23,198 bases of DNA, taken from the NCBI GenBank assembly GCA_023445445.1, contig JAEXLD010000099.1:1-23198 (forward strand), read 5' to 3'. Positions 15,395 to 22,734 of this stretch are shown in pieces (positions within the stretch are counted from its first letter, which is position 1; every line of letters starts with the position of its first letter). A program made the position numbers and the translations under genes. This stretch comes from Bacillota bacterium (GTDB lineage: Bacteria; Bacillota; Clostridia; Clostridiales; Clostridiaceae). The notes under the pieces were generated by a model that had not been told where the DNA came from, did not search any database, and worked only from the letters and a program-made list of their open reading frames with translations.

Positions 15395-16468
15395 ATGAGT
15401 AAGGTAGTTCACGGTGGAAATATAGATGAGATATCTAGAAATTATAATTTAGATAAAGATAAGCTTATTGATTTTTCTGCTAACATAAATCCATTAGGAA
15501 TTAATACTAGAGTTAAAGACATAATAATAAAGTCCTTAGATGAAGTTGAAAAATATCCTGATATTACATATTTTAATTTGAAATCAGCAATAAGTGAATT
15601 TGAAGGCGTAGAAAACAAAAATTTAATTTTAGGAAATGGAGCTGCAGAAGTTATTTTTAATTTAGTTAGAGCTGTAAAGCCTAAAAAGGTATTAATACCT
15701 GCACCTACTTTTGGAGAATATGAGGAAGCAGTCTTAAGTGTAAATAGTGAAATTAAATATTATTACTTAAAAGAGGAGAAAAATTGGATTATTGACGAAG
15801 AAATAAATAGTTACATAAATGATGATATAGACATGGTTTTTATTTGTAATCCAAATAATCCTACAGGAACTCTAACAAGTAAAGATTCAATTATAAATAT
15901 AATTAAGAAAGCAAAACTTACTAATACAATTGTTGCAGTAGATGAATCATTTCTAGATTTTATAAAGGAAGCAGAAAATTATTCAGCAATTAGATTGATA
16001 AAAGAATATGATAATATTTTTATAATTAAATCTATGACTAAACTATTTGCAATACCAGGTATAAGAATAGGGTATGGTATTTGCAACAATGAAGATATTC
16101 TAAATAAAATAGAAGCTCTTTCAGTTCCATGGAATATTAATGTTTTGGCAGAGAAGGCAGCAATATATTCTTTGAAGGAAAAAGAATATATTGCTAAGAC
16201 TATTTCATATATTGAAGAGGAAAATAACTATTTATATAATAAGCTAAATAGCTTTCAGGATATAAAAGTTTTTAAGCCATCTGTTAACTTTATAATGTTT
16301 AAATTAGAAAAAGAAATTGATTTAAAATTAGAACTTATGAAGAGAAATATAATTATAAGAAGCTGTAGTAACTATGAGGGATTAAGTAATAAGTATTATA
16401 GAGTTGCTGTAAGAAAAAGAGAGGAAAATGAAAAGTTAATTCAAGCACTAAAAGATGTTATTAAATAG
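15395..16468 (+). CDS. cobD: L-threonine-O-3-phosphate decarboxylase
   Basis: A 357-residue PLP enzyme of the histidinol-phosphate aminotransferase fold, specialised to decarboxylate threonine phosphate to (R)-1-aminopropan-2-ol phosphate for CbiB. VHGGNIDE and IDFSANINPLG near the N-terminus are typical of CobD rather than HisC. CNPNNPTGTL, VDESFLDF and KSMTKLFAIPGIRIGYG follow; Lys 216 is the expected Schiff-base lysine and Arg 224 binds the carboxylate. GGAGG lies in the last codons of cbiB. No terminator is visible after it, so read-through into the riboswitch region is possible, and the riboswitch terminator could also end this operon. Confidence 0.95.
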   Translation: MSKVVHGGNIDEISRNYNLDKDKLIDFSANINPLGINTRVKDIIIKSLDEVEKYPDITYFNLKSAISEFEGVENKNLILGNGAAEVIFNLVRAVKPKKVLIPAPTFGEYEEAVLSVNSEIKYYYLKEEKNWIIDEEINSYINDDIDMVFICNPNNPTGTLTSKDSIINIIKKAKLTNTIVAVDESFLDFIKEAENYSAIRLIKEYDNIFIIKSMTKLFAIPGIRIGYGICNNEDILNKIEALSVPWNINVLAEKAAIYSLKEKEYIAKTISYIEEENNYLYNKLNSFQDIKVFKPSVNFIMFKLEKEIDLKLELMKRNIIIRSCSNYEGLSNKYYRVAVRKREENEKLIQALKDVIK

Positions 16469-16478
16469 AATATTATAA

Positions 16479-16507
16479 TTGACATATTATATGATTAATA
16501 ATATAAT
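16479..16507 (+). promoter_or_regulatory. Near-consensus sigma-A promoter of the riboswitch-btu operon
   Basis: A perfect TTGACA (16479-16484) and a perfect TATAAT (16502-16507) are separated by 17 bases. The start site would be near 16514, giving a leader of about 355 bases that contains the cobalamin riboswitch. This is the strongest promoter by eye in the window. Confidence 0.85.
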
Positions 16508-16536
16508 TCTAAATGAAATTTAAGCTATATAACTAT

Positions 16537-16690
16537 ATAAGGTGCTTTTTTTAAAGCTTAATAGGGAATCAGGTATAATCCTGAGCTACCCCAGTAACCG
16601 TGATATGGACGAAATCTATTTAAGCCACTGCTCTATGTAGCGGGAAGGTTAGAGAGTAGGATGAAATTAAGCCGGGAGACCTGCCTTTTA
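16537..16690 (+). ncRNA. Cobalamin riboswitch aptamer
   Basis: The conserved blocks occur in the right order: AAGGTGC as the 5' P1 strand, AATAGGGAA, AATCCTGAGCTACCCCAGTAACCGTGA, GGACGAAAT, AAGCCACTG (16622-16630), GGGAAGGTTAGAGAG, GATGA, and the B12 box GCCGGGAGACCTGCC (16671-16685), with CCTT closing P1. Binding of cobalamin to the nascent RNA should lower expression of the uptake genes behind it. An 8-bp hairpin, CTATTATC/GATAATAG (16699-16726), follows and is in the position of P13, whose loop can form the kissing contact with L5. Confidence 0.95.
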
Positions 16691-16786
16691 TGGGAAAACT
16701 ATTATCTTCTGAGGGTGGGATAATAGGAATACTATTATATTTTTGAGTTAGTACTATAATTCAAAATTATAATTAAGGTATTTTAG

Positions 16787-16813
16787 GGCATACTCTTGGT
16801 GTGTCTTTTTTTT
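16787..16813 (+). terminator. Riboswitch expression-platform terminator
   Basis: A 7-bp stem, GGCATAC/GTGTGTC (with a G-T pair in two places), and a TCTTG loop are followed by eight T residues. It lies 55 bases before btuF and is the obvious off-state of the cobalamin riboswitch. A further perfect inverted repeat, TTTTGTAAT/ATTACAAAA with an AAGA loop (16815-16836, extendable to 16813-16838), overlaps the end of the U tract. Confidence 0.85.
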
Positions 16814-16868
16814 ATTTTGTAATAAGAATTACAAAATAGCCCTAATAAAAAAATTAGGAGGATTTATT

Positions 16869-17786
16869 ATGAAAAAAAGAAGTAGAATTCTTTCATTAGT
16901 CTTTGCAATGATGTTTTCTTTAGCATTATTTGCAGGTTGTAGTGATACTACAAAAACTATGACAGATAGGGAAGGTAATGAATTTATTTTACCTAAAAAA
17001 GTTGAGAAAATAATATCAACAGCACCATCTAATACAGAAGTATTAGTTGCTTTAGGACTTTCAGATAAACTGGTTGCTATTGATAAGTATTCAGCAGATA
17101 TTGAGGGGGTAAATACAGATTTACCAAAAATTGATTTTAGAAACCCAGATGCAGAAACATTAATTTCTTTAGAACCAGATATGATTATAGCATCAGGACA
17201 TAATAAAGTTGGTGAAGAAGATCCATTTAAATTAGTTAAGGAAGCTGGAATACCAGTAGTATATATTCCAAGTAGTGATAGTATAGATGGAATTTATGGT
17301 GATATAGAGTTTATTGCTGAAATAACTAAAACTGAAAAGCAAGGAAAAGAAATAATTGAAAATATGAAAAAGGAAGTTGAGGAAATAAAGGCAATAGGAG
17401 AAAAAATAACTGATAAGAAAAAAGTATATTTTGAAATTGGTTCAACTCCTACTTTATATAGCTTTGGTAAGGATACTTTCTTAAATGAAATGATTCAAAT
17501 AATTGGAGCAGAAAATATATTTGCAAATGAAATGGCTTGGATATCACCTACACCAGAATCAGTTATAGCTGCAAATCCAGATGTAATATTTACAAATGTT
17601 CCAGATCAAAATGGAGTAAAATCTGTTGATGAAATTAAGAGCCGTGAAGGATGGGATAGTTTAAATGCAATTAAAGAAGGTAATATCTATAGTGTAGATA
17701 AAAATACTTCTTCAAGACCTTCACAAAATGTTATTAAGGCATTAAAGGAAATGGCTAAGGCTATTTATCCAAATGAATATAAATAG
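16869..17786 (+). CDS. btuF: Cobalamin ABC transporter binding lipoprotein BtuF
   Basis: A 305-residue class III substrate-binding protein. The signal peptide ends in the lipobox LFAGC, so Cys 24 is lipidated and the protein is tethered outside the membrane. The mature part has the two-lobed metal/corrinoid-binding pattern: TMTDREGNEFILPKKVEKII, APSNTEVLVALG, DAETLISLEPDMIIA, AEITKTEKQGKE, then NPDVIFTNVPDQ. Substrate assignment to corrinoid rather than haem or siderophore rests on the riboswitch just upstream and the cobalamin genes around it. GGAGG precedes the ATG by 7 bases. The 3' end overlaps btuC by 14 bases. Confidence 0.92.
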   Translation: MKKRSRILSLVFAMMFSLALFAGCSDTTKTMTDREGNEFILPKKVEKIISTAPSNTEVLVALGLSDKLVAIDKYSADIEGVNTDLPKIDFRNPDAETLISLEPDMIIASGHNKVGEEDPFKLVKEAGIPVVYIPSSDSIDGIYGDIEFIAEITKTEKQGKEIIENMKKEVEEIKAIGEKITDKKKVYFEIGSTPTLYSFGKDTFLNEMIQIIGAENIFANEMAWISPTPESVIAANPDVIFTNVPDQNGVKSVDEIKSREGWDSLNAIKEGNIYSVDKNTSSRPSQNVIKALKEMAKAIYPNEYK

Positions 17787-18807
17787 AGATAAAAAAATTA
17801 AGTCATTGATGATACTATCAGTGCCATTAGTATTTTTAATAATTTGTATTGGAACTTCCATTGGAAGTTCCAATATTAGCATTATGGATATTATATCAAT
17901 AATTGCACATAAATTATTCAATATTAATTTAATGGAAGGCATTGAAGCTAAGGATGTTGCAATAATATGGAGTATTAGATTACCTAGAGTTTTATTAGCT
18001 TTTTGCATTGGTGGAGCTTTAGCAGCAAGTGGAGCAGTAGTTCAATCCATATTAAAAAATCCACTAGCTTCTCCATATACATTAGGAGTATCATCAGGAG
18101 CCTCACTAGGTGTAGGACTTTTAATTGTTTCAGGAATAACTATCCCTTTCCTTGGAAATTTTTCATTACCCCTAGTAGGATTTTTATGTAGTTTAATTAC
18201 TATGATTATAGTTCTAGCCTTCGCTAGTAAGGTTGATAAAAAGCTATCTAATACAACTATTATTTTAACTGGAATGGTATTTTCATTATTCTTTAATGCT
18301 GCTTCAACAACATTAACAGCTTTATTTACAAAGAAAATGGAAGCTATAACTATGTGGCAAATGGGATCATTCTCTATGAGGGGCTGGAGTTATCTTAAAG
18401 CTGGAATTCCATTTTTCTTAATTGGAATAATAGGAGTTATGTCATTTGTTAAAGAAATGGATATTTTGACTTTTGGAGAAGAAGAAGCTAAATCTATAGG
18501 AGTAGAAGCAGAAAGAGTAAAAAAATTTCTATTCATTTTTGTTGCTATATTAACTGGAGCTGCTGTTTCAATAAGTGGAACTATAGGATTTGTAGATTTA
18601 ATTGCACCTCATATAGTAAGAAAGATTTTTGGCTCAAAACATGCTTATGTTATTCCAATGTCAGTAGTTTTTGGTGGTTGTCTTATGATAATTACGGACT
18701 TAATAGCAAGAACTATTATAGTTCCATCTGAATTACCAGTGGGTGCAGTAACTGCAATGATAGGTGCACCATTCTTTGCATACCTATATTTTAAAAAGTC
18801 AAAGTAG
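17773..18807 (+). CDS. btuC: Cobalamin ABC transporter permease BtuC
   Basis: A 344-residue FecCD-family permease with about ten transmembrane helices, starting at MILSVPLVFLIICIG. Typical segments are RLPRVLLAFCIGGALAASGA, NPLASPYTLGVSSGASLG, MWQMGSFSMRGW, and the ATPase-contacting GTIGFVDLIAPHIVRKIFG. Two copies would form the channel with BtuD. The start at 17773 lies inside btuF and has only a weak ribosome site, so its translation is likely coupled to btuF. A strong 13-bp perfect inverted repeat lies within codons 25-35 (17847-17875). Confidence 0.94.
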   Translation: MNINRDKKIKSLMILSVPLVFLIICIGTSIGSSNISIMDIISIIAHKLFNINLMEGIEAKDVAIIWSIRLPRVLLAFCIGGALAASGAVVQSILKNPLASPYTLGVSSGASLGVGLLIVSGITIPFLGNFSLPLVGFLCSLITMIIVLAFASKVDKKLSNTTIILTGMVFSLFFNAASTTLTALFTKKMEAITMWQMGSFSMRGWSYLKAGIPFFLIGIIGVMSFVKEMDILTFGEEEAKSIGVEAERVKKFLFIFVAILTGAAVSISGTIGFVDLIAPHIVRKIFGSKHAYVIPMSVVFGGCLMIITDLIARTIIVPSELPVGAVTAMIGAPFFAYLYFKKSK

Positions 18808-18815
18808 GTGATTAA

Positions 18816-19571
18816 ATGTTAGAAGTTAAAAATATATATTGTGGTTATAATGGAGAAGATGTAGTAAAAAACATTAGCTTTAAAGTGAATAGAGGAGAAA
18901 ATATTTGCATAGTTGGACCTAATGGATGTGGGAAAAGTACTCTTTTAAAAGCTATAGCAAATTTACTCTCTTTTAAAGGTCAAATACTACTAGATGGAAA
19001 AGACACAAAATTATTAAAAAGAAAAGAATTGGCTACAAGAGTTTCTTTAATGACTCAAAGTTCAAACATATTATTTCCCTATAGTATATACGAGACAGTT
19101 GCTTTAGGAAGATATGCTCATTTAAATGGAGTATTTTCAAGACTAAGTAAAAAAGATGATGAAATAATAAATAAAAGCTTGGATAAAGTTGGAATTTTAG
19201 ATATAAAGGATAAACTTATAAGTGAATTATCAGGTGGACAGCTTCAGAGGGTTTTTTTGGCTAGGGCATTTGCACAAGATCCTGATGTTATTATATTAGA
19301 TGAGCCAACAAATCATTTAGATTTAAGATATCAAATAGAAATATTAGATTATTTAAAGCTTTGGGCAAAGGAAAATAATAAAATTGTTGTTGCAGTATTA
19401 CATGATTTAAACTTAGTCCAGAACTTTGGAGACAAGGTTTTAATGCTTAAAGATGGGACTCTTATTAATAATGGGGATACTAAAGAAGTATTAAATGGAA
19501 GAGACTTAGAAGAGGTTTATGGAATAGATATAAAGTCATTTATGTTAAGAACTTTAAATAAATGGAGGTAA
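18816..19571 (+). CDS. btuD: Cobalamin ABC transporter ATPase BtuD
   Basis: A 251-residue ABC ATPase. The Walker A GPNGCGKST is at 34-42, Q-loop Gln at 81, signature LSGGQLQRV from 138, Walker B with DEP in DVIILDEPTNHLDL at 157-170, and the switch histidine at 196. The helical-domain wording (VALGRYAHLNG) is that of the FecE/BtuD group which pairs with FecCD permeases. It drives corrinoid import with BtuC. The gene follows btuC by 8 bases, with AGGTG as ribosome site. Confidence 0.95.
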   Translation: MLEVKNIYCGYNGEDVVKNISFKVNRGENICIVGPNGCGKSTLLKAIANLLSFKGQILLDGKDTKLLKRKELATRVSLMTQSSNILFPYSIYETVALGRYAHLNGVFSRLSKKDDEIINKSLDKVGILDIKDKLISELSGGQLQRVFLARAFAQDPDVIILDEPTNHLDLRYQIEILDYLKLWAKENNKIVVAVLHDLNLVQNFGDKVLMLKDGTLINNGDTKEVLNGRDLEEVYGIDIKSFMLRTLNKWR

Positions 19572-19574
19572 ATT

Positions 19575-20240
19575 ATGAGTAAAAAGTTTGTTATGTCATA
19601 TAGCTGTGGAAAGGATAGTACATTAGCATTATACAGAATGATAAAAAATGGCCATAAGCCAGTTGCTTTACTTATAACTGTAGATAAAAAAGTATTAAGA
19701 TCTTGGTTTCATGGTGTTCCAGAAATCTTGCTTCAGGAGGTTTCTAAATCTCTAAATATACCATTACTATTAGTAAAGTGTGAAGGCGAAGAATACAAAG
19801 ATGCTTTTAATAAGGCACTTAATAAAGCTAAAAATGAGCTAGGAGCAGAAGCTTGTGTATTTGGAGATATTGATTTAGAAGCTCATAGAGTTTGGTGTAC
19901 AGATAGATGTAATAAAGCTAATATGGAAGCTATATTCCCCTTATGGCTTGAAGATAGAGAAAAGTTAACTTATGAATTCATAGATAGTGGATTTAAGACA
20001 GTTATTAAAAATGTAAGGTTAGATGTCTTATCAACAGAATTCCTAGGTAAAGTATTAACTAAAAAAGTGGTTTCAGATATAGTGGCGGCAGGTTCAGATG
20101 CTTGTGGTGAAAATGGAGAATATCATACCTTTGCCTTTGATGGACCTTTATTTAAGTACCCAATTAAATTCAAGGAAAATGGAATTATTACAAATGAAAC
20201 TCATGGATTTTTAGATATAGTAGGTATTATTAATGAGTAA
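19575..20240 (+). CDS. DUF71/COG2102 PP-loop ATPase (Dph6-like), B12-associated
   Basis: A 221-residue PP-loop nucleotide-binding protein. The N-terminal SYSCGKDSTLALYRM carries the SGGKDS-type ATP pyrophosphatase motif with Cys in place of the first Gly (SCGKDS, 10-15). The C-terminal signature GENGEYHTFAFDGPLF is that of the DUF71 family. Automatic annotation would call it diphthine-ammonia ligase, but bacteria lack diphthamide-modified EF-2. From memory, published comparative genomics of DUF71/COG2102 split the family into a diphthamide group and a bacterial B12-salvage group; this gene fits the latter. Three bases separate it from btuD, and it overlaps cbiP by 8 bases. ATP-dependent amide formation (or remodelling) on an imported corrinoid is the likely chemistry, but the reaction is inferred. 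Confidence 0.88.
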   Translation: MSKKFVMSYSCGKDSTLALYRMIKNGHKPVALLITVDKKVLRSWFHGVPEILLQEVSKSLNIPLLLVKCEGEEYKDAFNKALNKAKNELGAEACVFGDIDLEAHRVWCTDRCNKANMEAIFPLWLEDREKLTYEFIDSGFKTVIKNVRLDVLSTEFLGKVLTKKVVSDIVAAGSDACGENGEYHTFAFDGPLFKYPIKFKENGIITNETHGFLDIVGIINE

Positions 20241-21726
20241 GAGTATAATGCTGCTTGGTACTGCTTCTTCAGTGGGGAAAAGTACTATAGCTACAGCAAT
20301 TTGTAGATATTTTAAAAATAAAGGTATGAGGGTAGCACCTTTTAAAGCTCTAAATATTTCTTTAAACTCCTATGTAACTGAAGATGGCCTTGAAATGGGA
20401 AGAGCACAAGTTGTTCAAGCTGATGCTTGTGAAATACAACCAAGGGCTTTTATGAATCCAGTATTATTAAAACCTAGTGGTAATATGAAGACACAAGTTA
20501 TTGTTAATGGAAAGGTAAAATGTAATATTGATTCATATAAATATAAAGAACTAAACAAGGAGTTAAAAGAAGTAGTTAAAGATACTTATAAAGAAATGTC
20601 TAAGGAATATGAATTAATTGTTTTAGAAGGATCTGGAAGTTGTGCTGAAATTAATTTAAAGGAAAGCGATATAGCTAATATGTATATGGCAAAGGCAAGT
20701 GATTCTCCAGTGATTTTAGTAGCAGATATAGATAGGGGAGGAGTATTTGCCTCTGTAGTAGGAACTATAATGCTCTTAGATGAAGAAGAAAGAAAGAGAG
20801 TAAAGGGTGTCATAATTAATAAATTTAGAGGCAACATGGAATTCTTTAAACCTGCAATGAAACAATTAGAAGAGATAATAAATATTCCAGTACTTGGAGC
20901 AATGCCTTATTTTAATTTAGATATAGAAGATGAAGATAGTGTTACTGAAAGAATATCTAATAATAGTAAGAAAAATAAGAGTTTAGATGTAGCAGTTATT
21001 AGGTTACCTTATATGTCTAATTTTACAGATTTTAATGCTTTAAACAGATTAGAAAATGTATCTATAAGATATGTAAATACATTAAAGGAAATTGGAAAAC
21101 CACATTTATTAATAATCCCTGGAAGTAAAAATACAATTGATGATATTAGATTTTTAAAAGAAAAAGGATTATATAATGAAATAGTTAACCTAGAAAAAGC
21201 TGGTACTACTATTTTGGGAATATGTGGAGGTTATCAGATGATGGGAACTATTATTACAGATGATTTAGGGGTTGAAGGAGAAAAAAGAAGTGAAAAGGGG
21301 TTTGGATTTTTACCAGTAACAACTAAATTTAATAGAGAGAAGGTTACAAAGCAATCCTCTGGAAGAATTGTTTCAAATATTATAGAAGAATTTAAGGATA
21401 TAGAAGTTTGGGGATATGAAATTCATAACGGAGAAACTTTAATAACTAATGAGAATAATATATTTATTGAGTTAAGTAATGGTGAAATAGCAGGAGCTAT
21501 TAATGATAAAGGAAATGTAATTGGAACTTATTTGCATGGAATTTTTGATAATGGGGATTTTATTAAGAATTTTATAAAAAGCTTACTAACTAAAAATAAT
21601 ATTGTTGATGATTTTAATGAAATTAGCTCTTATAAAGAATACAAATTCATGGAGCTAGATAAGTTATCAAAAATATTAGAGGAAAATATTAATATGACAA
21701 AAGTTAAAGAAATTCTTAATATATAA
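20233..21726 (+). CDS. cbiP: Adenosylcobyric acid synthase
   Basis: A 497-residue glutamine-dependent amidotransferase that amidates the b, d, e and g side chains of adenosylcobyrinic acid a,c-diamide to give adenosylcobyric acid. The N-terminal dethiobiotin-synthetase-like domain begins with GTASSVGKS (9-17), followed by EMGRAQVVQADA, NPVLLKPSG, LEGSGSCAEINL, VADIDRGGVFAS and VIINKFRG. The C-terminal class I glutaminase has the nucleophile Cys 331 in GICGGYQMMG and His 435 in YLHGIFD. The highly conserved PFK(S/A)QNM motif reads PFKALNI, with Leu 40 in place of Gln. It is called CobQ in the Pseudomonas nomenclature. cbiA and the ring genes are absent from the window, so its substrate may come from imported incomplete corrinoids. 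Confidence 0.95.
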   Translation: MSKSIMLLGTASSVGKSTIATAICRYFKNKGMRVAPFKALNISLNSYVTEDGLEMGRAQVVQADACEIQPRAFMNPVLLKPSGNMKTQVIVNGKVKCNIDSYKYKELNKELKEVVKDTYKEMSKEYELIVLEGSGSCAEINLKESDIANMYMAKASDSPVILVADIDRGGVFASVVGTIMLLDEEERKRVKGVIINKFRGNMEFFKPAMKQLEEIINIPVLGAMPYFNLDIEDEDSVTERISNNSKKNKSLDVAVIRLPYMSNFTDFNALNRLENVSIRYVNTLKEIGKPHLLIIPGSKNTIDDIRFLKEKGLYNEIVNLEKAGTTILGICGGYQMMGTIITDDLGVEGEKRSEKGFGFLPVTTKFNREKVTKQSSGRIVSNIIEEFKDIEVWGYEIHNGETLITNENNIFIELSNGEIAGAINDKGNVIGTYLHGIFDNGDFIKNFIKSLLTKNNIVDDFNEISSYKEYKFMELDKLSKILEENINMTKVKEILNI

Positions 21727-21766
21727 AGTAAAGCTTATAAATTTCTTAAAAATAAAAAAAATTAGC

Positions 21767-21787
21767 ACAATATAATTATTATATTGT
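21767..21787. promoter_or_regulatory. 21-bp perfect palindrome, candidate operator
   Basis: ACAATATAAT and ATTATATTGT are exact inverted halves around one T. The core 7-1-7 (21770-21784) matches the PerR-type box TTATAATNATTATAA at 12 of 14 positions, and it contains a TATAAT that could be a -10 element. It lies between cbiP and the PAP2 gene. Confidence 0.4.
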
Positions 21788-21838
21788 AAAATATATGTAT
21801 TAGAAAAAAATGAATAAGACATAAAATGGGGGGTTCTT

Positions 21839-22546
21839 ATGAGAAACTTTATTAAAAGTATTATCTATAAGTATAATATAAATGAAATAAAGTGGCTAGA
21901 TTTAGCTTGGCTTATTATCTTGCCAATAATAAATGTTAACTATGTAATAGCAGGAGCAATAGCTAAGAGTGGTAAGGATATATCTATAACTCTAGATAAA
22001 GAAATACCTTATATATCAGCTTTTATTTTTCCGTATATATATTGGTATGTTTTTGTGTTTTTAGGATTAATATTTATTTTATCTAAGGATAGAAAGAGAT
22101 ATTTAAAATCTCTTATGGCAATTTATATAAGTATGTGTATTTGTTATTTATTCTATTATTTTTATCCAGTAGAGATAGCAAGGCCTATAATTCCTAATAA
22201 TACACTACCTAATAGAATAGTAAATTTAATATATGAAGTTGATAGACCTTTAAATTGTTTTCCTTCAATTCACGTATTAAACACCTACATTATTATTAGG
22301 TTTACAAGGATTAAGGATAATAAATCATGGTTTATTTATACAAGTATAATAGGCATGTTAATAATTTTATCTACCTTATTTATAAAACAACATTTTATTT
22401 TAGATGGAGTTGCAGCCATTATTATAGCTGAAATAGTTATGTTTGGCACTAGAAAAATAGAGGACAAGTATCTGGAAAAAGCTTTAAATTTACCATATAA
22501 AATTGCAGCAAAAATAAAAAAGAAAATAGATATACCCATAAATTAA
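21839..22546 (+). CDS. PAP2-superfamily membrane phosphatase/transferase
   Basis: A 235-residue membrane protein with five to six hydrophobic helices. The PAP2 active-site motifs appear as NCFPSIHVLNT (PSIH at 142-145, catalytic His 145) and STLFIKQHFILDG (His 185, Asp 189). ARP (114-116) is probably the remnant of the first motif, with the usual lysine not evident. The ST start of the third motif, in place of SR, is the pattern I associate with the Aur1/inositol-phosphotransferase-like branch rather than classical phosphatidate phosphatases. The substrate is likely a lipid phosphate but cannot be named. GGGGGGT lies 5 bases before the ATG. It is flanked by a palindrome upstream and a terminator downstream, so it is transcribed apart from the cobalamin genes. 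Confidence 0.8.
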   Translation: MRNFIKSIIYKYNINEIKWLDLAWLIILPIINVNYVIAGAIAKSGKDISITLDKEIPYISAFIFPYIYWYVFVFLGLIFILSKDRKRYLKSLMAIYISMCICYLFYYFYPVEIARPIIPNNTLPNRIVNLIYEVDRPLNCFPSIHVLNTYIIIRFTRIKDNKSWFIYTSIIGMLIILSTLFIKQHFILDGVAAIIIAEIVMFGTRKIEDKYLEKALNLPYKIAAKIKKKIDIPIN

Positions 22547-22579
22547 AATAAAAATTTAATAAATTTATATAAAAAAATT

Positions 22580-22609
22580 AGAGTAGGTAATTAACTTACT
22601 CTTATTTTT
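22580..22609 (+). terminator. Terminator of the PAP2 gene
   Basis: A 9-bp stem, AGAGTAGGT/ACTTACTCT (one G-T pair), with a 5-base loop is followed by TATTTTT. It begins 33 bases after the stop codon. Confidence 0.8.
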
Positions 22610-22651
22610 CACATTTTTATTAGTAAATTATCAAAAAAATTGTATATAGTA

Positions 22652-22680
22652 TTTACAAATAATAATCACTATTATATAAT
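22652..22680 (+). promoter_or_regulatory. Rubrerythrin promoter with PerR-like box
   Basis: TTTACA (22652-22657) and TATAAT (22675-22680) are 17 bases apart. The spacer contains TAATAATCACTATTA (22660-22674), which agrees with the PerR consensus TTATAATNATTATAA at 11 of 14 specified positions, placed where a repressor would block polymerase. Peroxide-responsive repression of reverse rubrerythrin by PerR is known in Clostridium acetobutylicum. Confidence 0.6.
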
Positions 22681-22734
22681 AAAAGCACCGAAAAAATAAA
22701 TTATATAAATAGATAATTTAGGAGGAGTTTAATT

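Noticed and set aside
20586..20837. 83-residue minus-strand ORF inside cbiP
   Set aside because: It is opposite a conserved cbiP segment and its composition is that of a shadow frame.
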